A program made the translations under genes and the position numbers. Under the pieces are notes generated by a model. It did no database searches, had not been told where the DNA came from, and saw only the letters and a list, made by a program, of their open reading frames with translations. 42,518 bases of DNA from Phycisphaerae bacterium. GTDB taxonomy: Bacteria; Planctomycetota; Phycisphaerae; Sedimentisphaerales; Anaerobacaceae. The stretch spans positions 1 through 42,518 of the forward strand of contig JAPLMX010000188.1 in the NCBI GenBank assembly GCA_026386805.1. The letters are read 5' to 3'. This document shows, piece by piece, positions 28,418-35,808 of the stretch. The first letter of the stretch is position 1, and each line of letters starts with the position of its first letter.

Positions 28418-29494
28418 TTAACTCCCTTTTTGGAGTTTTCCTGGAGCAATCTCTGCAGCCCACGGTTCGAGGTCGCGATTGGGCACGCCGGGACGGCACG
28501 CCACACTAAGATATGCCCAAGCCACGAGTTCCCGGAAAGGACTGTCGATAGAGGCGACTCGCTCATACGGCTTCGTCTCTCCGATGTCGGATCTCGGCAG
28601 CAATTCCAATTTCTTCAGGTCCGCCATCATTGAGGGAATGCGTCCTTTCAATGGCGGAAGCGGCAGGATACCATCGCGATGGCCTGTGCTCAGAAAATGG
28701 CTATCGATGATCTTGGCGGCTTTCGCAGCAGGGAGGCCGGCCGCCTTTAAACCGGTTTCGTTGGGAACGCAGCAAGCGACTAAGATGGTTTCTGTTCTAC
28801 CGCTTTGTCCCGCTACCATGTCACACGATGGTGTGAGAACGATTCGAAAAGCGCTAGGATCGTCAGGACTCCCGTTCTTGAGTTTGAGGATGTCTCCGAG
28901 TTTGATGTCTGTGCCGATGGGCGGATAGATATATTGCTCCCAGATGCTGAGCGCACCCAGTGTCAGTTCATCCATCAGAGCGGCCATGCGTCGGCGTCCG
29001 TGTCTGGTGACCGTGTCGTTATATTCTGTCGGGTCGGTGCAGACGGAGGATGCATAGGGCGCAACCTCACGCATGGCAACGGCGAATTGCTGGCGGATGT
29101 GTTGTTCGGCGTCTTGTAGTACCTTGGCGTGAGAGGCGAGACACTCAACCGCTGTCTTGAATTCCTGAAGGTCTGCGGCCTTCTTGACTCGTCTGACAAA
29201 TGGATGAGCCTTCCGCGAATCGTCGTCCTCTTCCGGGAATGCCGAGTAGATGATGACTGGGCAGAATCGGTGGTTCCATATCACGTCGAAGGTGGGGCTT
29301 CCCTGATCCGTGCCGTTCGGGGGTATCCCCTCCATTCGGTCCACAATGGCAATGTGTGGCTGATGGTTGTCCAGTGCGCTTTCAATGTTGCGAAACGATA
29401 CACAGGCGCACTGGAATGAGGAATCAGCCCATTTCATGGCAGAACGGACACTGTTCTCATCGTCGTCAATGAAGAGCATTTTCAATCGCGACAT
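28418..29494 (-). CDS. Response-regulator receiver protein with unassigned C-terminal domain
   Basis: 358 residues from ATG 29494 with AAAAGGG just upstream; the stop of the preceding gene lies 3 bases before the start. Residues 1-120 form a receiver domain: acidic pocket IDDDENS (D10-D12), phospho-acceptor D52 in IVDRMEG, S84 in VIIYSAF, and a lysine at FVRRVKK (K104/K105). An insert near 54-72 is longer than usual. The C-terminal ~230 residues match no output domain I recognise. They contain a helical segment (125-190), then 'IWEQYIYPPIGTDIKLGDILKL' and 'FRIVLTPSCDMVAGQSG', where the cysteine-bearing TPSCDM could be catalytic or metal-binding. There is no obvious HTH. It is the natural phospho-partner of the adjacent kinase-like protein. 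Confidence 0.82.
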   Translation of the reverse strand: MSRLKMLFIDDDENSVRSAMKWADSSFQCACVSFRNIESALDNHQPHIAIVDRMEGIPPNGTDQGSPTFDVIWNHRFCPVIIYSAFPEEDDDSRKAHPFVRRVKKAADLQEFKTAVECLASHAKVLQDAEQHIRQQFAVAMREVAPYASSVCTDPTEYNDTVTRHGRRRMAALMDELTLGALSIWEQYIYPPIGTDIKLGDILKLKNGSPDDPSAFRIVLTPSCDMVAGQSGRTETILVACCVPNETGLKAAGLPAAKAAKIIDSHFLSTGHRDGILPLPPLKGRIPSMMADLKKLELLPRSDIGETKPYERVASIDSPFRELVAWAYLSVACRPGVPNRDLEPWAAEIAPGKLQKGS

Positions 29495-29497
29495 ATG

Positions 29498-31642
29498 TCA
29501 CCCTTTTCTCACAGGAACATCGAAACCAAAAGAAGCGCCGCCGAGAACACCATCACCGATGGTCATCTTGCCGCCGTACTCGGCAACCAGTTCTGAGGCT
29601 ACAGTCAGCCCCATGCCAATACCGCCCGGCTTGCGAGTAAACCCCGCCCAAAGAACCTTTTCGCGGTCCTCTTCTTGGAGGCCCGGACCGTTGTCGTGAA
29701 GCCATACACGGACGCGCGAACCGCCAGCACATCGCATGATATGAAACTCCATCTTGCGCTTTCGGTCTTGAATCTGTCCCAACCAGAATACCGCATTCGT
29801 GATCAAGTTGAGTAGAATGGCGTCGAGTTCTCCTGGGTCAACGGCTACGTGTGTTTCGCCTTTAGGCAGACGGCACTCGATTTCCTTCCGGGCTATCTCC
29901 CCTTTTTCCAGACTCAGGCACGCCTCGATACGGGCCTCAAGCACCGAATGCCGATTGCGCCGCCTGAATCCTCGGCTGGCCAAGGGGGCGAAGGTGTCGG
30001 CAAGGCGTTCAAGCGAGTGGACCGACTCTTCGGCGGCCTTGTACTCCTCAGCAAGTTCCTTGTCCTTGAACGGGGCGAATCTGCCTCTGATGAAGGTCAT
30101 GAAGCCGCCGAAAGCCGTGGTGCGATTCCTGATCTCATGGACCAGCATTTGGGCAATCGTGCCCACGGTTGCCAGTCGGCTGTAGTAAACGAAACGTTCT
30201 TGGATGGTCTTGCGAGCCGCATCCAGTTTCGCGCCATAACTGCGAACGACGGGAACCGCATCCGATGCATCCGCGCCTTCGTCGGCTAGGTCGGTGACAT
30301 CTGACACCAGTTTGTCAGCGGAGAGTTGCCCGAAGAGGTCTTCGAGGGGTTTCTCGCGGTCAGCTTTCAGTCGGTCAACATCGCGTTCGTTCTCCAACAA
30401 GGCGACAATTGCCTTAAGTAGTTCCTCGAACTCGGCAACGGCAAGACCCGCGGCCAAATGCTCACGATCACTTGTGTCTCCGATGTCTGGGTTGTCTTCT
30501 GCCGAAATGGCAACGTAGCCGACCACTTGGCTTGTGCTTAGGCGTGTTCCAACCTTGCTTACCCTGCGCAAATCTAGACCAAGCCAGTCCCTCGCGTTTT
30601 CGGATTTCGGGAGTACCAGGATGCCGTCTCGATAAACGGAGATGCCTTTGTGCGCTCGGATGGCTTTTCGGACTTTGCTCTTCTGGAAGTCAAAGCGGTC
30701 GGCTATTTCCTGAGTGTCTTCGGAGGCAATATCCCAAGCCCTGATCTCAAAGGAGAAAGGTCCAGAGTGGATGTCTTTGTCGGAAAACGGGAATCGGGTG
30801 CGGTCTTGGATTGTGTCATAGATCTGTTCCCAAGAGTAGGTCAGTTCCTTCGTGCGAGGCTTGCCTTCTCGGATGGGAGTGTACTTGTAGGTGGCCTTGA
30901 TATTGCCCTTCTCGTCGACCTTACCGGCTATTGAGTATTTCGGTTTGCCGAGGAAATCCGGGGATTCGATTCGGACCTCTTGTATGGGCTCGGCCCCCAG
31001 CGGGGAAAGAGAAATGTTGAAGTCGGCGACATGTGCAAAGGGCGATATGAGTCGGGCCATGTTATCTTCCAGGTCCCCGATTCGAGATTCATCCCATTTC
31101 CCTCTGAGCCCGAAGATGCGAAGTCGTGTGCCAGATGTTTTGAACGGGGATTCATCCGGGTACTTCCGGCAGTTGGCGAAGCAGGAACCCAGGTCATCAC
31201 CCGAGGCGATGTCGTTCCAATTGACGCGCACTTCCCAGCACGGTTCGCCGGGCACTTGCGTCACCATGTGAAGCCGGTCGCCAAGACGGGCGACGGACAG
31301 CCGGCCCAGTCCCTTCTCGCCGGCAACGCGCCGCCGCTTCCTGCCGCTATACGTGAACGGGTTCTGTTCCCTGTATGGAGTCGCCACAAGACACCACACG
31401 TCGCGAATGATGTCCCGGGTCATGCCGAGACCGTCATCCTCGATCTCCAGGTAGTCGCCGTACTTGGCGTGGGTCTTGAACCGAATCCATACATTTGAGG
31501 CGAACGCATCGTAGGAGTTCTTCACGAGTTCGATTACGGCGACGACATCGTTAGTCACCAAGTCAGCGCCCAGCGCCGCGAAGACACGCGGATGCATTTT
31601 GAACCCGATCTTCTCAAAGCCCTTCGCGTCTTCAGGCGCCAT
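29498..31642 (-). CDS. Dual GHKL protein: MORC/MutL-like ATPase fused to a histidine kinase
   Basis: 714 residues from ATG 31642 (GGAGG upstream, 6 bases after the vsr stop). The N-terminal half is a GHKL ATPase: N-box VIELVKNSYDAF (E38, N42), IEDDGLGM (69-74), GEKGLGRLS (108-116). An S5-like segment follows, with 'HKGISVYRDGILVLP...DWLGLDLRR' (331-360) and 'IGDTSDREHL' (387-396), the pattern of MORC/MutL/Hsp90-type ATPases. A coiled-coil-like stretch (400-480) leads to a histidine-kinase half: H-box 'VGTIAQMLVHEIRNRTTAF' with H502, N-box LLNLITNAVFWL (N616), G1 HDNGPGL (649-655), and G2 GGIGMGLT (673-680). No membrane segment is seen, so it is a cytoplasmic sensor. It would phosphorylate D52 of the adjacent receiver protein. 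Confidence 0.85.
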   Translation of the reverse strand: MAPEDAKGFEKIGFKMHPRVFAALGADLVTNDVVAVIELVKNSYDAFASNVWIRFKTHAKYGDYLEIEDDGLGMTRDIIRDVWCLVATPYREQNPFTYSGRKRRRVAGEKGLGRLSVARLGDRLHMVTQVPGEPCWEVRVNWNDIASGDDLGSCFANCRKYPDESPFKTSGTRLRIFGLRGKWDESRIGDLEDNMARLISPFAHVADFNISLSPLGAEPIQEVRIESPDFLGKPKYSIAGKVDEKGNIKATYKYTPIREGKPRTKELTYSWEQIYDTIQDRTRFPFSDKDIHSGPFSFEIRAWDIASEDTQEIADRFDFQKSKVRKAIRAHKGISVYRDGILVLPKSENARDWLGLDLRRVSKVGTRLSTSQVVGYVAISAEDNPDIGDTSDREHLAAGLAVAEFEELLKAIVALLENERDVDRLKADREKPLEDLFGQLSADKLVSDVTDLADEGADASDAVPVVRSYGAKLDAARKTIQERFVYYSRLATVGTIAQMLVHEIRNRTTAFGGFMTFIRGRFAPFKDKELAEEYKAAEESVHSLERLADTFAPLASRGFRRRNRHSVLEARIEACLSLEKGEIARKEIECRLPKGETHVAVDPGELDAILLNLITNAVFWLGQIQDRKRKMEFHIMRCAGGSRVRVWLHDNGPGLQEEDREKVLWAGFTRKPGGIGMGLTVASELVAEYGGKMTIGDGVLGGASFGFDVPVRKG

Positions 31643-31648
31643 AGAACC

Positions 31649-32143
31649 TCAACCTCCTGCGTGCCGAACGCGGGCCGTTTTCATGCGCGAGCCGGAAATG
31701 ACGGCGTGCGTTTTTCCTGACTTCAGAAACCGACCAACTCGCCCTGCGATAGCGTCAAGGGCATTGGCCCGGTCGGCGCCTGCTGTCCTATAGCTGCATT
31801 CCCAGACAACCATGGTACGCCAACCCGCCCGATGCAGTTGCGACAAGACGCCGACATCCCGCTTGCGATTGCCTTCGAGTTTCGTCGTCCACCACTTCCG
31901 TCGCGTCGCCGGCAATGCTCCGAATCTACAGTCGTGGTTGTGCCAGAAACAACCGTTAACGAATACGACAGCCCTATGTTTGGGGAAAACCATGTCCGGC
32001 TTTCCGGGTAGTCCGCGGCCATGCAGGCGATACCGAAAACCGAGGCGAAAGATGCGCCGACGGATTTCGACTTCGGCAGCGGTGTTCTTTGACCGTACTG
32101 CCGCCATCATTCGGCTCCGGGTTGCCCTATCCACAGTATCCAT
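31649..32143 (-). CDS. vsr: Very short patch repair (Vsr) endonuclease
   Basis: ATG 32143 matches the conserved N-terminus (MDTVDRATRSRMMAAVRSKN). An in-frame TTG at 32182 adds 13 unlikely residues. No strong ribosome-binding site is seen. The 164-residue protein has 'GFRYRLHGRGLPGKPDMVFP' with catalytic D50, 'VFVNGCFWHNHDC' with H68 and the zinc-ligand pair H70/C72, and the further cysteine in VVWEC. Vsr nicks T:G mismatches arising from deamination of 5-methylcytosine, and usually partners a Dcm-type methyltransferase. Here the methyltransferase is three genes away in the same operon. Vsr-fold proteins in some defence loci may also act as restriction nucleases, so either repair or restriction is possible. 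It is the first gene of the operon. Confidence 0.9.
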   Translation of the reverse strand: MDTVDRATRSRMMAAVRSKNTAAEVEIRRRIFRLGFRYRLHGRGLPGKPDMVFPKHRAVVFVNGCFWHNHDCRFGALPATRRKWWTTKLEGNRKRDVGVLSQLHRAGWRTMVVWECSYRTAGADRANALDAIAGRVGRFLKSGKTHAVISGSRMKTARVRHAGG

Positions 32144-32737
32144 ACAGCCGCGCGGGAACGCCTGGGGGAATGAACACGTCAAATCCCTTTTTCCACAGGC
32201 GACGCATCATACAAAGGACGGCCCCTGCCATGTCGTTCTTCCTGGGCTCTCGGCCAACCGATGGAAAGAAGTACCCAAGGCACACGGCAGGACTTACCAG
32301 CCTCCACACATCATACACACGAAGACCAGCAAAGAGAATCCATCGAGAGAGAATGAAGGGGCCATTCTACATTTCCGGGGAGACGAAAAGAGCGGCAGAC
32401 GGCGGAGCAAAAGCGGCAGCCGGTAGTCGGTGAGCCAGGGATCAGGAGTCAGGGGTCAGGGGTCAGCGAACGGCGGGTGCCTGCGGCCTTCTGCCTTTTT
32501 TCGCGTATTTGGCGTATTTCGCGGCTGAAGAACCCGGATTCCCGCCTTCGCGGGAATGACAAAGAAGGAGGAATCTGCGGCAAGAAAGCGGTAGCCGGTA
32601 GTCGGTTGACAGACAGTTCTCAGTCGGAAATCTGCGTCCATCGGCGTTGATCTGCGGTTGAAAAGGAGTTATCTCAGTGGCCAGTTCCCGGTTCTCAGTT
32701 GGGGGTCTCGGCGGTTCCACTATGGCCGGAATTTCGC
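32144..32737. other. Gene-free stretch of mixed dispersed repeats upstream of vsr
   Basis: No convincing gene. It holds a degenerate AAGGGGCCATTCTACATTT string (32355-32373), tandem GGGATCAGGAGTCAGGGGTCAG units (32438-32465), a twice-used GGTAGTCGGT string (about 32421 and 32595), and a GCGTATTTGGCGTATTTCGCGG tract (32503-32524). It also has a 'CTGCGTCCATCGGCGTTGATCTGCGGTT' string (32630-32658) of a type seen dispersed in many genomes. The vsr promoter should lie here (TATGAT at about 32206-32211, minus strand), but no good -35 goes with it. Confidence 0.55.
32538..32557. repeat. REP-like hairpin ATTCCCGC-CTTC-GCGGGAAT
   Basis: Perfect 8-base arms with a CTTC tetraloop, followed by GACAAAG. 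This is the common dispersed 'TTCCCGCCTTCGCGGGAATGACA' type of bacterial intergenic repeat. Confidence 0.8.
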
Positions 32738-32766
32738 TTGACACGGAATTACTGCACCTGTATGGT
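32738..32766 (+). promoter_or_regulatory. Near-consensus sigma70 promoter reading into the repeat array
   Basis: TTGACA (32738-32743), 17 bases, TATGGT (32761-32766). Downstream is AGAGGTG and an ATG at 32795 opening a 135-codon frame that runs into the array. That frame has no recognisable domain, so the transcript may be non-coding. Confidence 0.55.
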
Positions 32767-32998
32767 AATAGTATAACCGAATAGAGGTGTGTAGATGAGA
32801 CAGTACCAATACGGAGGGTTTCGTCGTGAGCGGCCAGGTGTTATCATCCTCGACTCTCGCAACGGCGCGTTCGCCGGCCCTGCCTGGGCCGGGGCAGGCT
32901 CTTGGGCCGCCCGCCAAAAATGTGTTCACACAGAGGTACGAAGACACAAAGAAGAGGGATACGGTCATGACGACTTGGACCCCCAAAGCAGTTCGGCC

Positions 32999-33795
32999 AA
33001 ACAAAGCCAATTCCCCCGCATGGCCAGAAGGGGCACGGGCCGACACGGACGGAAGCGGCCTTGCCGCTCGGGTCCATTGCGCCAAACAAAGCCAATTTCC
33101 CTCCTGTGGAAAGCAGTGGGTGCTGGCCAGCAAAGCCGCCAGCGGAGTTGCCCTGCGATCAATCGTGCGAAACAAAGCCAATTGGCCCGTACCGTCCGGT
33201 AATGGACAGGGCTGGCGGCAGCGTCAGGGGAGATGCCCTGGAACCAAGCGTGCGAAACAAAGCCAATTCCTGGCAGAGCACGAGGAAAGGTAAATGCTTG
33301 GGAGAGAAAGAGCTATGATGAATCGGATCCCCCAAGGGCCTTCGGCGAAACAAAGCCAATTTCCCTGCACGGCCAGAAGTGGGCCGGGGCGGCAAGGCCA
33401 CCGGCGGAGCTGCACTGGGATCCTTCGTGCAAACAAAGCCAATTTGCCCGCACGGACCAGGAATGGGAAAGGGCTGGCGGCAGCACCAGGGGAGACGCCC
33501 TGGGGCCAAGCGTGCGAAACAAAGCCAATTGCCGGAGAGCCCGAGGCAACGCAAATGCTTTGGAGAGAAAGAGTTACGATGAATTGGGCCGCCAAAGGCT
33601 GCGGCGAAACAAAGCCAATTTCCCCGCCTGGACAGAAACGGGCGGGGGCCGGCAAGGCCGTCAGCGGCGCTCCCCCGGGGCCAAACATGCGAAACAAAGC
33701 CAATTCGCCGGACCATAGCTACTGCTACTATCTTAATAGGAAAGGCATCAGGAGAGTGATGCCCGATCTGGCGCCTGTGTAAAACAAAGCCAATT
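32999..33795 (+). repeat. Array of ten AAACAAAGCCAATT cores, nested in ~262-bp superunits
   Basis: Exact cores start at 32999, 33084, 33170, 33255, 33348, 33431, 33517, 33607, 33692 and 33782, so successive spacing is 83-93 bases. Most are preceded by GCG or GCC, giving GCGAAACAAAGCCAATT. The spacers are GC-rich and of a few related classes. One class holds GGCAAGGCC..CAGCGGAGCTG, one GGGCTGGCGGCAGC..GGGGAGACGCCCTGG, and one GGAGAGAAAGAG..ATGAAT. Same-class spacers recur every third unit, so cores three apart are 259-265 bases apart. All cores point the same way. In all three plus frames the core is read as peptide strings such as KQSQF, ETKPI and NKANF, which argues against coding. No cas gene or integrase is nearby. 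Confidence 0.92.
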
Positions 33796-33949
33796 TCCGG
33801 GGCGGCTGCCTCAGGCACGGCAAGGGCCGTTGAGCCGCAAACGTAGTCACGGACCCGGCGCATCGAGGGGCGGCGAAAACAGTTGCTGCGTAGCCCCGGC
33901 GTCGTAGAATGGTAGTGGGCGAGACGGTTTCGCGGCGTGCGTTATGTAG

Positions 33950-34000
33950 GGGCAGGCCCCTGTGCCTGCCCGGTCTTGGGGTAGCCACAGGGGGCTACCC
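33950..34000 (+). other. Two tandem hairpins in the nadE leader
   Basis: GGGCAGG (33950-33956) pairs with CCTGCCC (33965-33971), and GGGTAGCC (33979-33986) with GGCTACCC (33993-34000). The second ends 7 bases before the GGAG that precedes the nadE start. The sequence resembles dispersed intergenic repeats, so a regulatory role is uncertain. Confidence 0.5.
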
Positions 34001-34020
34001 GTACGTTGGAGATTCGATTA

Positions 34021-35808
34021 GTGCGTATTGCGTTAGGACAGTTTAATGCGACGGTCGGCGACTTGGCCGGCAACGTCGAGAAGATGAAGCAGATGTGGGC
34101 CCGGGCCGTCGAGGCTGGGGCAGATCTGGTGGCGTTTCCGGAGTTGGCGATCTGCGGGTATCCGCCGGAGGACCTGGTCTATAAGAAACAGTTCGTCAAG
34201 GACAACCGCGCGGCGCTGGAGGAACTCGCCGCGTGGGTCGAAGGCGCCGCGCGTTCGGACCGCGGGCGAGCCGCCCGCGACACACAAGGGCGGGACGCCC
34301 TCGCCACGACTCTGGTCGTGGGTTTCGTCGAGTGCTCCGAGGGCAATCTGTACAATTCCGCCGCCGTGATTCAAGCGGGACGCATCGTCGATATCTACCG
34401 TAAGACCCTTTTGCCCAATACCAGCGTGTTCGATGAGCAACGGTATTTCAAGCCGGGCGCCCGACCTGTCATCATCGACATGGCGGGTCTGCGGGTCGCA
34501 CTGACCATCTGCCAGGACATCTGGGACGACCAATGGCTGGCGAGTTTCTTCGCCGGGGCGGGCCGGATCGACCTGATGGTGAATATCTCGGCTTCGCCCT
34601 TCCATGTGAACAAGATTTACCAGAGGCACGAGGTCGTTGGCGATTGCGCCCAGATATTCCGCTGCGCGGTCGCCTACTGTAACCTCGTCGGCGGCCAGGA
34701 TGAGCTGGTCTTCGACGGCCGAAGCCTCCTGACGGATTCGATGGGCAGGGTGGTCACACAAGCCAAAGCGTTCGACGAGGACCTGCTCCTGGCCGATATC
34801 GAGGCCGGCGAGGCCGGTGTGCACGTGCGGCCGCTGCAACCGCCGGTGGGCCAGCCGAAGGACGAGGTCGAGGAGGTCTACCAGGCCCTCGTGCTGGGGA
34901 CCCGGGACTACGCCCTCAAGAACGGCTTCCAGCAGGTTCTGCTCGGGATCAGCGGCGGGATCGACTCGGCCGTGACCGCCGCCATCGCGGCGGCCGCTTT
35001 GGGACCCCAGAACGTCATTTGCGTCACCATGCCGTCGCGGTTCAACAGCCCAGGGACCATCGCGGATGCGAAACTGGCGGCGGACAACCTCGGCTGTCCC
35101 CTGCTGACGATCCCCATCGAGCCGATCCTCAAGCCCTTCAACGAGTCGCTCAAGGCCGAGCCCCGCTGGAACGACCGAGGCCTGGCCTACGAGAACCTCC
35201 AGGCCCGGATTCGCGGCATGATCCTCATGTCCCTGAGCAACCAGATCGGTGCCCTGGTCCTGACCACGGGCAACAAGAGCGAGGTCTCCGTCGGCTACAG
35301 CACACTCTACGGCGACACCGCCGGCGGCTTCAGCGTTATTAAGGATGTGCTCAAGACGATGGTCTATCGGCTGGCGGAGTACATGAACGAACTCGCCGGG
35401 CATCGCCCCGGCGGAGCGGGGCTACGCCCTGACGGAGCCGGGCGCGAAGCGATCCCGGTCAGCGTGATTCAGCGGGTGCCGACGGCGGAGCTGCGGCCCA
35501 ACCAGAGGGACCGAGACTCGCTGCCGGAATACGACGTGCTCGACCGGATCATCATGGGCTACGTCGAGCAGGATCAGTCCGCCCGGGACCTCGTGGAGTC
35601 AGGCCTGCCGGCCGGGGAGGTCGAACGGGTCATTCGGATGATCGATCGAAATGAGTATAAAAGGAGGCAGTCGCCGCCGGGTGTGCGGATCACGGCCAAA
35701 GCCTTCGGCAAGGACCGGCGATTGCCGATCACAAATCACTATACGACGACAATAAGAAAACCCGAAATCCGAAATCCGAAATCCGAAACAAATTCAAAGC
35801 ACGAATGA
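34021..35808 (+). CDS. nadE: Glutamine-dependent NAD+ synthetase
   Basis: GTG 34021 with GGAG about 10 bases upstream gives the normal N-terminus (VRIALGQFNATVGDLAGN); TTG 34006 is an alternative. In the 595-residue product the N-terminal nitrilase-like glutaminase has the triad E41 (FPELAICGYPPEDL), K128 (YRKTLLPN) and C164 (LTICQDIWDD). The C-terminal synthetase has the P-loop SGGIDS (about 311-316) and TTGNKSEVSVGYSTLYGD. It amidates nicotinic acid adenine dinucleotide using ATP and glutamine, in the cytoplasm. Oddities are residues 81-97 encoded by a palindromic repeat, another GC-rich insertion at about 460-478, and a C-terminal tail (about 580-595) made of an AATCCGAA tandem repeat after the normal end RRLPITNHY. 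The core motifs are intact. Confidence 0.93.
   Translation: MRIALGQFNATVGDLAGNVEKMKQMWARAVEAGADLVAFPELAICGYPPEDLVYKKQFVKDNRAALEELAAWVEGAARSDRGRAARDTQGRDALATTLVVGFVECSEGNLYNSAAVIQAGRIVDIYRKTLLPNTSVFDEQRYFKPGARPVIIDMAGLRVALTICQDIWDDQWLASFFAGAGRIDLMVNISASPFHVNKIYQRHEVVGDCAQIFRCAVAYCNLVGGQDELVFDGRSLLTDSMGRVVTQAKAFDEDLLLADIEAGEAGVHVRPLQPPVGQPKDEVEEVYQALVLGTRDYALKNGFQQVLLGISGGIDSAVTAAIAAAALGPQNVICVTMPSRFNSPGTIADAKLAADNLGCPLLTIPIEPILKPFNESLKAEPRWNDRGLAYENLQARIRGMILMSLSNQIGALVLTTGNKSEVSVGYSTLYGDTAGGFSVIKDVLKTMVYRLAEYMNELAGHRPGGAGLRPDGAGREAIPVSVIQRVPTAELRPNQRDRDSLPEYDVLDRIIMGYVEQDQSARDLVESGLPAGEVERVIRMIDRNEYKRRQSPPGVRITAKAFGKDRRLPITNHYTTTIRKPEIRNPKSETNSKHE
34262..34310. repeat. Double palindrome inserted in the nadE reading frame
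   Basis: CGCGGGCG-AGC-CGCCCGCG is followed by AGGGCG-GGA-CGCCCT. The stretch lies between 'AAWVEGAA' and 'LVVGFVEC' of the glutaminase domain, where relatives have a short loop. It belongs to the 'GGGCGAGACGCCCG' class of dispersed repeats. Confidence 0.7.

Noticed and set aside
27332..32143. Detocs-type defensive two-component system
   Set aside because: There is a kinase-like and a receiver protein, but no phosphatase-type effector gene of that system as I know it, and Vsr plus a C5-methyltransferase are present instead.
27332..32143. Prophage or integrative element
   Set aside because: No integrase, structural phage gene, tRNA target or convincing attachment repeats were found.
32127..32318. 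Small ORF upstream of and overlapping vsr
   Set aside because: 63 codons starting at GTG with no ribosome-binding site or recognisable domain; it overlaps the conserved vsr start.
32795..33202. 135-codon protein reading into the array
   Set aside because: The frame crosses repeat units whose cores appear in all three frames; composition is arginine- and serine-rich with no domain. It is more likely a non-coding transcript.
32999..33795. CRISPR array
   Set aside because: The core is only 14-17 bases, spacers are 70-80 bases and related to each other in a repeating order, and no cas gene is near.
32999..33795. Integron attC sites
   Set aside because: The core AAACAAAGCC resembles half an attC, but no inverse partner (GGCTTTGTTT) occurs in any unit, and there is no integrase or cassette gene.
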